From positions 1 to 45,133 of the forward strand of contig CAJUPQ010000024.1 in NCBI GenBank assembly GCA_910588505.1: DNA of 45,133 nucleotides, in the 5' to 3' direction. The stretch is from an uncultured Hungatella sp. Its GTDB lineage: Bacteria > Bacillota > Clostridia > Lachnospirales > Lachnospiraceae. The notes beneath the pieces were generated by a model. The model was not told the DNA's origin, ran no database searches, and was given only the letters and a program-made list of their open reading frames with translations. Numbering within the stretch: the first letter of the stretch is position 1; each line of letters opens with the position of its first letter. A program made the translations under genes and the position numbers. Positions 7,194-15,700 of the stretch are shown here, piece after piece.

Positions 7194-7317
7194 GATGACG
7201 CCTCCCGGCGGATTATCGCGAGGAGGTGTCCGTTGTGGAAAGAGTTAGCGGCTTTCCATGATCAGATTTGGGGCTTTGGCCCCTCAGCTATAAATTAGGA
7301 AAGAGGTGCGAACCTTC
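7194..7317 (+). promoter_or_regulatory. structured leader between atpH and atpA
   Basis: The 141-base gap contains a 9-bp hairpin GACGCCTCC/GGAGGTGTC (about 7195-7230) and a compact GGGGC-TTTG-GCCCC hairpin (7270-7283), followed by the atpA ribosome site AGGAAAGAGG. There is no T-tract, so these are not terminators. They may shape mRNA processing or set translation of the F1 part apart from the Fo part. Confidence 0.4.
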
Positions 7318-8820
7318 ATGAATTTGAGGCCGGAAGAAATTAGTTCTGTGATTAAAGAACAGATAGAAAAGTATTCTACCAAGCTTGAGGTTTCCAACGT
7401 GGGTACCGTTATCCAGGTGGCCGACGGTATCGCCCGTATCCACGGTCTTGAAAGCGCCATGCAGGGAGAGCTTCTGGAGTTTCCGGGAGAGATCTACGGC
7501 ATGGTCCTGAACCTGGAAGAGGACAACGTGGGCGCGGTTCTGCTGGGTGATACCAGCAAGATCAGCGAGGGAGACACGGTAAAGACCACAGGCCGCGTGG
7601 TAGAGGTTCCTGTAGGCGACGCCATGACAGGACGTGTTGTAAATGCTTTGGGACAGCCTTTGGACGGCAAGGGACCCATTGAGACTGACAAGTTCCGCCG
7701 GGTTGAGCGGGTGGCTCACGGCGTAATCGAGAGAAAATCCGTAGATACCCCTCTCCAGACCGGTATCAAGGCCATAGACGCCATGATCCCCATTGGGCGG
7801 GGACAGCGTGAGCTGATCATCGGCGACCGTCAGACCGGTAAGACGGCCATTGCCATTGATACGATCATCAACCAGAAAGGCCAGGGCGTTCACTGTATCT
7901 ATGTGGCTATCGGCCAGAAGGCGTCTACGGTGGCTAACATTGTTAAGACTCTGGAGGAGTTTGGGGCTATGGATTATACCACCATCGTGGTTTCCACGGC
8001 TTCCGACCTGGCTCCGCTGCAGTACATCGCGCCTTACGCGGGATGCGCCATCGGCGAGGAGTGGATGGAGAACGGCGGCGACGTGCTGGTGATCTATGAC
8101 GACTTAAGTAAACATGCGGCAGCTTACCGTACCCTGTCCCTGCTTCTTAAAAGGGCTCCGGGACGTGAGGCTTACCCTGGAGACGTATTCTACCTGCATT
8201 CCAGGCTGCTGGAGAGAGCTTCCCGTCTGTCTGATGACTTAGGCGGCGGTTCTCTGACAGCCCTGCCCATTATCGAGACTCAGGCAGGCGACGTGTCCGC
8301 GTATATTCCGACCAATGTGATCTCCATTACAGACGGTCAGATCTACCTGGAGACAGAGATGTTCAACTCCGGATTCCGTCCGGCTATCAATGCCGGTCTG
8401 TCCGTATCGCGAGTTGGCGGAGCGGCCCAGATCAAGGCGATGAAGAAGATCGCCTCCCCCATCCGTGTGGAGCTGGCACAGTACCGCGAGCTGGCGTCCT
8501 TTGCCCAGTTTGGCTCTGACCTGGACGCGGCTACCAAGGAGCAGCTGGCACAGGGCGAGAGGATCAGGGAAGTGTTAAAGCAGCCCCAGTATAAGCCTAT
8601 GGCAGTAGAGTATCAGGTTATGATCATCTACGCGGCTACCAGGAAGCATCTTCTGGATATCCCTACTTCGGATGTGCTTAAGTTTGAGAGCGATCTGTTT
8701 AAGTTTGTGGATACCAAGTATCCGGAACTTCCTGGTCTGATCCGGGAGAAGAGAGAGATCACTCCGGAGATCGAGGAAATGTTGAGTAAGGCCATTGCAG
8801 AGTGTAAGGCACAGCGCTAA
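7318..8820 (+). CDS. atpA: F0F1 ATP synthase subunit alpha
   Basis: A 500-residue protein, the non-catalytic nucleotide-binding subunit of F1. The N-terminal barrel (VGTVIQVADGIARIHGLE) leads into the nucleotide domain with P-loop GDRQTGKT near residues 168-175, and the alpha signature PAINAGLSVSRVGGAAQ is present. The ATG at 7318 is chosen over an in-frame GTG 12 bases earlier, because the GTG touches the ribosome site AGGAAAGAGG. Length and motifs are normal. Confidence 0.97.
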   Translation: MNLRPEEISSVIKEQIEKYSTKLEVSNVGTVIQVADGIARIHGLESAMQGELLEFPGEIYGMVLNLEEDNVGAVLLGDTSKISEGDTVKTTGRVVEVPVGDAMTGRVVNALGQPLDGKGPIETDKFRRVERVAHGVIERKSVDTPLQTGIKAIDAMIPIGRGQRELIIGDRQTGKTAIAIDTIINQKGQGVHCIYVAIGQKASTVANIVKTLEEFGAMDYTTIVVSTASDLAPLQYIAPYAGCAIGEEWMENGGDVLVIYDDLSKHAAAYRTLSLLLKRAPGREAYPGDVFYLHSRLLERASRLSDDLGGGSLTALPIIETQAGDVSAYIPTNVISITDGQIYLETEMFNSGFRPAINAGLSVSRVGGAAQIKAMKKIASPIRVELAQYRELASFAQFGSDLDAATKEQLAQGERIREVLKQPQYKPMAVEYQVMIIYAATRKHLLDIPTSDVLKFESDLFKFVDTKYPELPGLIREKREITPEIEEMLSKAIAECKAQR

Positions 8821-8839
8821 GGAAAGCAGGTGAACGATC

Positions 8840-9694
8840 ATGGCATCCATGAGAGATATTAAACGGAGAAGAGATAGTATCCAAAGCACTGAGCAGATCA
8901 CTAAAGCCATGAAACTGGTATCCACGGTAAAGCTGCAGAAATCCAAAAGCAAGGCAGAGGCATCCAAGCCCTATTTTAATCTGATGTATCAGACCATCAG
9001 CTCCATCTTAAGAAAGTCGGAAAATCTGGACCACAAGTATTTAAGGCCCGGAGCTTCCACGAAAAAGGCGGTGGTGGCCATTACCTCCAACAGAGGTCTG
9101 GCAGGCGGATACAACAATAATATCGTAAAGCTGATCAATACGGAGCTTCCCGTGGCCGATACGGCGGTGTATGCCATCGGGAGAAAGGGAAGGGACGGAC
9201 TTGCCAGAAAAGGGTATCAGATCAAGGCGGACTATTCCGAGGTTATTAATGAGCCGTTGTATCGGGATGCCGCGGATCTGACTCTGGAGCTTTTGGACGG
9301 TTTTGCCAGGGGCGAGATCGGGGAGATCTATCTTGCCTACACCTCTTTTAAGAACACGGTGACCCATATCCCGAAGCTTATTAAACTGCTTCCGGTGGAG
9401 ATGGAGGCCGGCCAGGAGAGTGAGGGGAAAGCCCATGCGCTTATGACCTATGAGCCGGAGGAGGAAGAGGTTCTGGACGCTATCGTGCCAAAGTATATGA
9501 GCAGCCTGATCTACGGAGCCCTTCTTGAGGCTGTGGCCAGTGAGAACGGAGCCCGTATGACGGCTATGGACAATGCCACCAGCAACGCGGAGGAGATGAT
9601 CGGGGCTCTGAGCCTGCAGTATAACCGGGCCAGACAGGGCGCTATCACTCAGGAGCTTACGGAGATCGTGGCAGGCGCCAATGCCATCTCTTAA
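8840..9694 (+). CDS. atpG: F0F1 ATP synthase subunit gamma
   Basis: The 284-residue central shaft of F1. Its start, MASMRDIKRRRDSIQSTEQI followed by TKAMKLVSTVKLQK, is the conserved N-terminal helix, and the C-terminal helix ENGARMTAMDNATSNAEEMI is equally diagnostic. The middle holds the Rossmann-like portion with ITSNRGLAGGYN. It has AAGCAGGTG in front of the ATG and is 19 bases downstream of atpA. Confidence 0.96.
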   Translation: MASMRDIKRRRDSIQSTEQITKAMKLVSTVKLQKSKSKAEASKPYFNLMYQTISSILRKSENLDHKYLRPGASTKKAVVAITSNRGLAGGYNNNIVKLINTELPVADTAVYAIGRKGRDGLARKGYQIKADYSEVINEPLYRDAADLTLELLDGFARGEIGEIYLAYTSFKNTVTHIPKLIKLLPVEMEAGQESEGKAHALMTYEPEEEEVLDAIVPKYMSSLIYGALLEAVASENGARMTAMDNATSNAEEMIGALSLQYNRARQGAITQELTEIVAGANAIS

Positions 9695-9853
9695 AGGCAG
9701 GGCAGGCGTCTGGCAGTTTGGAGAAAGCCTGATTTCTGCCCGGAATGGCAGAAGTATTGTGTCAGCGCGCGGCCGGGTCAGGGTTGTGGGATTTGTGACA
9801 GCCGGGGCTGGCTGCGGGCTGCCGAAGATAGAATAAGAATAAGGAGAAACAAG

Positions 9854-11245
9854 ATGGCAGAGCAAAACGTTGGTAAGATCACGCAGATCATCAGTGCTGT
9901 TCTGGATATCAAGTTCAGTCAGGGAAAATTGCCGGAGATCAATGAGGCGATCCGCATCGCCACGGGAGACGGCGGCACTCTGACAGCGGAGGTATCCCAG
10001 CATCTGGGAGATGATACGGTGAGATGTATTGCCATGGGAAGCACGGACGGCCTTGTCCGCGGCATGGATGCCGTGGCTACAGGCGCGCCTATCACGGTTC
10101 CTGTGGGCGAGAATACTCTGGGACGTATCTTCAATGTTCTGGGTGAGGCGATTGATAATAAAGAGCAGCCAAAGGTGGAAGAGTATCTTCCGATTCACAG
10201 GAAAGCGCCTACTTTTGAGGAGCAATCCACGGAGACGGAGATCCTGGAGACAGGTATCAAGGTGGTAGATCTTCTCTGCCCCTACCAGAAGGGCGGAAAG
10301 ATCGGTCTGTTCGGCGGCGCCGGCGTAGGCAAGACAGTGCTGATCCAGGAGCTTATCCGTAACATTGCCACAGAGCACGGCGGTTATTCCGTATTTACCG
10401 GTGTTGGGGAGCGTACCCGTGAGGGCAATGACCTGTACCACGAGATGACGGATTCCGGCGTTATCAATAAGACCACCATGGTATTTGGTCAGATGAATGA
10501 GCCCCCGGGAGCCCGTATGCGGGTGGGCCTGACAGGACTTACCATGGCAGAGTATTTCCGTGACAAGGGCGGCAAGGACGTATTGTTGTTCATTGACAAC
10601 ATCTTCCGTTTCACCCAGGCAGGTTCCGAGGTGTCCGCGCTTTTGGGCCGTATGCCTTCAGCCGTAGGTTATCAGCCTACATTGCAGACGGAGATGGGCG
10701 CTCTTCAGGAGAGGATCACCTCCACGAAGAACGGTTCCATCACTTCCGTTCAGGCAGTTTACGTGCCTGCGGACGACTTAACTGACCCGGCTCCGGCTAA
10801 CACCTTCGCCCATCTGGACGCCACGACGGTTCTTAGCCGTTCCATCGTGGAGCTGGGTATTTATCCGGCTGTGGATCCGCTGGAGTCTACTTCCAGGATC
10901 CTTGACCCCCGTATTGTAGGCGAGGAGCATTACAATGTTGCCCAGAGGGTGATCCAGGTGCTTCAGAAGTACAAAGAGCTTCAGGATATCATCGCCATGC
11001 TGGGTATGGATGAGCTTTCTGAGGATGATAAGCTGACTGTATCCCGCGCGAGAAAGGTGCAGAGATTCCTCTCCCAGCCGTTCTTTGTGGCAGGACAGTT
11101 TACAGGCCTGGAGGGGCGGTACGTTCCTCTTAGCGAGACCATTCAGGGCTTTAAGGAGATTCTGGACGGGAAACATGACGACGTGCCGGAAGGCTATTTC
11201 CTTAATGCAGGTAATATTGATGATGTTCTTGCCCGCACGAAATAG
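9854..11245 (+). CDS. atpD: F0F1 ATP synthase subunit beta
   Basis: The 463-residue catalytic subunit. P-loop GGAGVGKT near residue 153, the catalytic Glu region GERTREGNDLYHEM, the Walker B stretch VLLFIDNIFRFTQAGSEVSA, and the DELSEDD element that corresponds to the DELSEED loop are all visible. A 159-base gap separates it from atpG and carries only a weak hairpin (TTCTGCC/GGCAGAA). The ribosome site is AAGGAG. Confidence 0.98.
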   Translation: MAEQNVGKITQIISAVLDIKFSQGKLPEINEAIRIATGDGGTLTAEVSQHLGDDTVRCIAMGSTDGLVRGMDAVATGAPITVPVGENTLGRIFNVLGEAIDNKEQPKVEEYLPIHRKAPTFEEQSTETEILETGIKVVDLLCPYQKGGKIGLFGGAGVGKTVLIQELIRNIATEHGGYSVFTGVGERTREGNDLYHEMTDSGVINKTTMVFGQMNEPPGARMRVGLTGLTMAEYFRDKGGKDVLLFIDNIFRFTQAGSEVSALLGRMPSAVGYQPTLQTEMGALQERITSTKNGSITSVQAVYVPADDLTDPAPANTFAHLDATTVLSRSIVELGIYPAVDPLESTSRILDPRIVGEEHYNVAQRVIQVLQKYKELQDIIAMLGMDELSEDDKLTVSRARKVQRFLSQPFFVAGQFTGLEGRYVPLSETIQGFKEILDGKHDDVPEGYFLNAGNIDDVLARTK

Positions 11246-11256
11246 GAGGGTGGAAC

Positions 11257-11655
11257 ATGGCTGAGATGTTTAAATTACAGATCGTCACTCCGGAGAGAGT
11301 TTTCTATGAGGGAGACGCGTCAATGGTGGAGCTGTCCACCACGGAGGGGGATATCGGCGTGTATGCCAGCCATATTCCCATGACAGCTATCGTGTCGCCT
11401 GGCATTCTTAAGATCCATGAAGGGACCGAGGTGAAAAAGGCGGCCCTTCACACAGGATTTATTGAGGTCCTGCCAGAGGAGATCACCATTATGGCAGAGG
11501 TGGTAGAGTGGCCGGATGAGATAGACATTAAGCGTGCGGATGAGGCACGGATACGTGCGGAGAGACGTCTTAAGGAACATAATGCTGAGATTGACGTGCT
11601 GCGGGCGAAGATGGCGCTCAGAAGGGCTTTGACCCGTCTGTCGGCCAGACAATGA
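11257..11655 (+). CDS. atpC: F0F1 ATP synthase subunit epsilon
   Basis: A 132-residue protein with the N-terminal beta sandwich (FKLQIVTPERVFYEGDASMV, then GDIGVYASHIPMTAIVSPG) and a C-terminal helical pair (RADEARIRAERRLKEHNAEI). Epsilon sits at the foot of the central stalk and can inhibit hydrolysis. It begins 11 bases after atpD and is the last gene of the operon before a terminator. Confidence 0.94.
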   Translation: MAEMFKLQIVTPERVFYEGDASMVELSTTEGDIGVYASHIPMTAIVSPGILKIHEGTEVKKAALHTGFIEVLPEEITIMAEVVEWPDEIDIKRADEARIRAERRLKEHNAEIDVLRAKMALRRALTRLSARQ

Positions 11656-11675
11656 TCAATACAGGAAATCAGGAG

Positions 11676-11712
11676 ATGCCGTGCCGGCCCGAAAGGGCGG
11701 CGCGGCATTTTG
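11676..11712 (+). terminator. terminator of the ATP synthase operon
   Basis: A long GC-rich stem (11676-11690 with 11695-11708, one bulged G) around a GAAA tetraloop, followed by TTTT. It ends the operon 20 bases after atpC. Confidence 0.8.
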
Positions 11713-11725
11713 CGGTCTGATCTGT

Positions 11726-11754
11726 TTGCCTTTTATGGATTCCTATGGTATACT
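11726..11754 (+). promoter_or_regulatory. SigA-type promoter of the nucleotidyltransferase gene
   Basis: TTGCCT (11726-11731), a 17-base spacer and TATACT (11749-11754), with the start codon 31 bases after the -10 box. Confidence 0.55.
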
Positions 11755-11784
11755 CAAAAGGTGTATAAAAGGAGGAGAAGGACT

Positions 11785-12705
11785 ATGAGGGATACAACGC
11801 TTGTGATCATGGCAGCGGGGATCGGAAGCCGGTTCGGCGGGGGGATCAAGCAGCTGGAGCCTGTGGGGCCGGGCGGGGAGATCATCATGGATTATTCCAT
11901 TTATGATGCCCTGAAGGCGGGATTTAACAAGATCGTGTTTATTATCCGCAGAGATCTGGAGAAGGATTTTAAGGAGATCATCGGCAACCGCATCGAGAAG
12001 ATCGCCAGGGTGGAGTACGCCTTTCAGGAGCTGGACGACCTTCCGGACGGATTTACAAAACCGACGGACCGAAAGAAGCCCTGGGGGACAGGCCAGGCGG
12101 TTTTAAGTATTAAGGGGCTGGTGGATGGGCCTTTTCTGGTCATCAACGCAGATGATTATTATGGGAAAGAGGGATTTCGAAAGATCCATGACTATATGGT
12201 CCATGAGATGAAGGAGGACGGGGCGGTTTACGACTTATGCATGGGCGGGTTTATGCTGGTGAATACTCTAAGCGACAACGGCGGGGTCACCAGGGGAGTC
12301 TGCCAGGTGCGAGAGGACGGGTATCTGAAAAATGTGGTGGAGACTTATGAGATTCGGCGCCTTGAGGACGGCCTGAAGGCTGTTGACGAGAGGGGCAACC
12401 CGGTTTCCGTGGATATAGGCTGCCATGTGTCGATGAATATGTGGGGGCTTCCCGCCTCGTTCCTTGACGTGCTGGAACAGGGATTTCCGGAGTTTTTGGC
12501 TGGACTTTCCCAGGGGGATGTGAAGTCGGAGTATCTGCTTCCCAGGATCATCGATAAGCTGGTGAAAGAGGGAAGGGCGTCTGTGAAGGTGCTTAAGACG
12601 CCGGATAAGTGGTTTGGGGTTACGTACAAAGAGGATAAGCAGTCAGTGGTGGATTCTCTTGGGGCGCTGATCGCCAAAGGGGAGTATCCGGAGAAGTTAT
12701 ATTAA
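11785..12705 (+). CDS. sugar-1-phosphate nucleotidyltransferase family protein
   Basis: The 306-residue product begins TTLVIMAAGIGSRFGGGIKQ, the nucleotide-binding loop of nucleotidyltransferases (the G-x-G-S/T-R-F...K pattern). Later come PWGTGQAVL and VINADDYYG; the Asp pair there would bind the metal and sugar nucleotide. It resembles UTP/dTTP-glucose-1-phosphate transferases but is not clearly GalU or RmlA, so the sugar is left open. The ATG at 11785 follows GGAGGAG. The gene has its own promoter and terminator and appears to be a single-gene transcript. Confidence 0.85.
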   Translation: MRDTTLVIMAAGIGSRFGGGIKQLEPVGPGGEIIMDYSIYDALKAGFNKIVFIIRRDLEKDFKEIIGNRIEKIARVEYAFQELDDLPDGFTKPTDRKKPWGTGQAVLSIKGLVDGPFLVINADDYYGKEGFRKIHDYMVHEMKEDGAVYDLCMGGFMLVNTLSDNGGVTRGVCQVREDGYLKNVVETYEIRRLEDGLKAVDERGNPVSVDIGCHVSMNMWGLPASFLDVLEQGFPEFLAGLSQGDVKSEYLLPRIIDKLVKEGRASVKVLKTPDKWFGVTYKEDKQSVVDSLGALIAKGEYPEKLY

Positions 12706-12710
12706 AATAG

Positions 12711-12756
12711 GGCTGCCGCGCCGGGGGTTTTTTAAACCCGGCGCGGCAGCCTTTTT
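12711..12756 (+). terminator. intrinsic terminator after the nucleotidyltransferase gene
   Basis: A perfect 15-bp stem (12711-12725 with 12737-12751, GGCTGCCGCGCCGGG) followed by TTTTT. The facing minus-strand gene ends seven bases further on, so it separates convergent genes; the minus-side T-tract is weak. Confidence 0.9.
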
Positions 12757-12763
12757 CATACCC

Positions 12764-15700
12764 TTAAAGGGCTTCCTTTTTTTCTTTTTCCAGATTCTTC
12801 TGTGCCGTAGCCAGCATAAGCTTGATCCGGTTCAGCTGATTCACCTCGCTTGCCCCGGGGTCATAATCCACGGCAATCACATTGGAGTCAGGATAGGCTC
12901 TGCGCAGTTCCTTGATCACGCCTTTCCCAACAATATGGTTAGGCAGACAGCCAAAAGGCTGGGTACATACGATATTGCGGACCCCGCTGTGGATCAGCTC
13001 CAGCATCTCCCCGGTCAAAAACCATCCTTCCCCGGTCTGATTGCCCAGGGACACAAAATCCTGGGCCATCTTGGCCAGTTCCTGGATACGCCCCGGAGCC
13101 GTAAAATGGCGGCTGGCCAAAAACTCCCTTCTGGCGACTTTGCGCAGATACTCCAGAAGAGAGATCCCCACATTGCACAGCCGTGCGGTGGACAGCTTTC
13201 CTCCCAGATGTTCCGCCTTAAAATTGGTGTTGTAGAAGCAGTACAGCAGAAAGTCCATCAGATCTGGCATGACCGCCTCGGCCCCCTCAGCCTCCAGAAG
13301 TTCCACAATGTGGTTGTTGGCCAGAGGGGAAAACTTGACCAGGATCTCCCCCACGATCCCGACTCTGGGTTTTCGCGTGTCGATCCTTGGAAGGTTGTCA
13401 AAATCCCGGATGATCCCCTTAATATTCCGATGAAACTCCATCATGGATGGGGAGCGCTTGGACAGGGCTGCAACGCACTGCTTTTTCCATGCCCTGTGAA
13501 GCCTGCCTGCGGCTCCTTTCTCCTTCTCGTAGGGTCTGGTGGCGTACAATACCCGCATAAAGATATCGCCGTACACCACTGCCTGCATACATTTGATGAG
13601 CAGGGGGACCGTGATCTGGAATCCGGGGTTTGTCTCCATGCCGTTGGCGTTGATGGAGATCACCGGAACCTGGGGCATACCCGCTTTTTCCAGAGCTCGG
13701 CGGATAAAGCCGATATAGTTGGAAGCCCGGCATCCTCCGCCGGTCTGGCTCATGAATACGGCTGTGCGGTCCAGGTCATACGTTCCGGACAGAAGAGCCT
13801 CCATCACCTGGCCGATGACGATAAGGGATGGATAGCAGGCGTCGTTATTTACATACTGGAGCCCCACGTCTATGGCGGAGCGGTCATCATTTTTCAGTAT
13901 CTCAAGGTTGTAGCCAAAAGCCCGGATAGCCGGTTCCAGCAGGTCAAAGTGGATGGGGGACATCTGGGGACACAAGATGGTGTAATCCTTTTTCATGTCC
14001 TTAGTAAACAGCACCCGGTTGTAGGCGCTGGAAACCATCTTTCGGTCAAAATGGTTTTTGTCCCGGACCTTCAGCGCGGCGATAAGGGAGCGGACCCGGA
14101 TGCGGGCCGCGCCCAGATTGTTTACCTCGTCAATCTTTAACACTGTATAAATCTTTCCGGCAGAGGAAAGAATATCATGTACCTGGTCTGTAGTGACAGC
14201 GTCCAGACCGCAGCCGAAGGAATTAAGCTGGATTAAGTCCAGGAAGTCGCTGGTCTTTACATAGGAAGCGGCGGCGTACAGCCTGGAGTGGTACATCCAC
14301 TGGTCGGTGACGATCAGGGGCCGTTCTACCTGTCCTAAATGGGACACAGAATCCTCTGTCAGCACCGCTATTCCGTAGGAGGTGATCATCTCAGGAATCC
14401 CGTGGTGGATTTCCGGGTCAATGTGGTAGGGCCTGCCGGCCAGGACGATGCCATGGCGGTTATGCTCCTTCAGCCAGGCAATGGTCTCCTCCCCCTTTTT
14501 TTGCAGGTCAAGGCGGGAGGCGGCCAATTCCTGCCAGCCTTTGTGGGCGGCATTGCGGATCTCGCCCTCGGAGATCGAAAACTCTCTTCCAAATTCCGCG
14601 ATGAGCTGGTCTGTAAGGATCTCCTCGCTGGTAAATGCCATAAATGGATTTAAAAATCGCACGTTTTTCTCAGCCAGCTCCTCCACATTGTTTTTGATAT
14701 TCTCCGCGTAGGAAGTGACCATGGGACAGTTGTAGTGATTGCCTGCCTGTGGCTGTTCATTCCTCTCATAGGGAATACAGGGGTAGAAGATGGTTTTGAT
14801 TCCCTGGGCAATAAGCCAGGAAACGTGGCCGTGGACGATCTTTGCCGGATAACACTCGGATTCGCTGGGAATGGACTCAATGCCAAGCTCGTAAATCTTT
14901 CTGGTGGACTGGGGGGACAGCACAACGCGAAACCCCAGATCCCTGAAAAACACGGCCCAGAAAGGATAGTTTTCGTAAAAGTTCAGCACCCTGGGAATGC
15001 CGATGGTTCCCCTCCTGGCCATGTCCGGGGTCAGGGCTTCATAGTCAAATATGCGGCGGTACTTGTAGTCAAACAGGTTTGGAACCTCTTTTTTGACCTT
15101 TTCCCTGCCAAGCCCCCGCTCGCACCGGTTGCCGCTGATAAACTGGCGGCCTCCCTCAAAGCGGTTTACCGTCAGGACACAGCGGTTGGTGCATCCTTTG
15201 CACCGGGCCATGGAAGTCTCATATTTTAAATGAATGATCTTGTCCAGAGGCAGCATGGAGGTTTCACGGCCCTCCCCAAACCGCTCCCTGGCAATGAGAG
15301 CCGCGCCGAAAGCACCCATGATCCCGGCGATATCAGGGCGGACAGCCTGACAGCCGGATATCTTCTCAAAGCTTCGCAGCACGGCGTCATTGTAAAAGGT
15401 ACCGCCCTGGACTACCACGTGGCTTCCCAGGTCTCCGGGGTTTGTGATCTTGATCACTTTGTAAAGGGCGTTTTTTATGACCGAGTAGGCCAGGCCGGCG
15501 GATATGTCGGCAACCGTGGCCCCCTCTTTCTGGGCCTGCTTTACATTGGAGTTCATAAACACTGTGCAGCGGGTTCCCAGGTCTGTGGGATTTTGGGCAA
15601 ACAGCGCCTCTTTTGCAAAATCCTCCACGGAAAAGTTCAGGGATTTGGCAAAGGTTTCAATAAAGGAGCCGCAGCCGGAGGAGCAGGCCTCATTGAGCTG

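Noticed and set aside
9041..10441. Long open frame antisense to atpG and atpD
   Set aside because: It lies opposite two highly conserved genes, has no ribosome site and no recognisable protein features.
12935..14140. Long open frame antisense to the acyl-CoA dehydratase activase
   Set aside because: It is the mirror of a strongly coding GC-rich gene and shows no domain or start signal.
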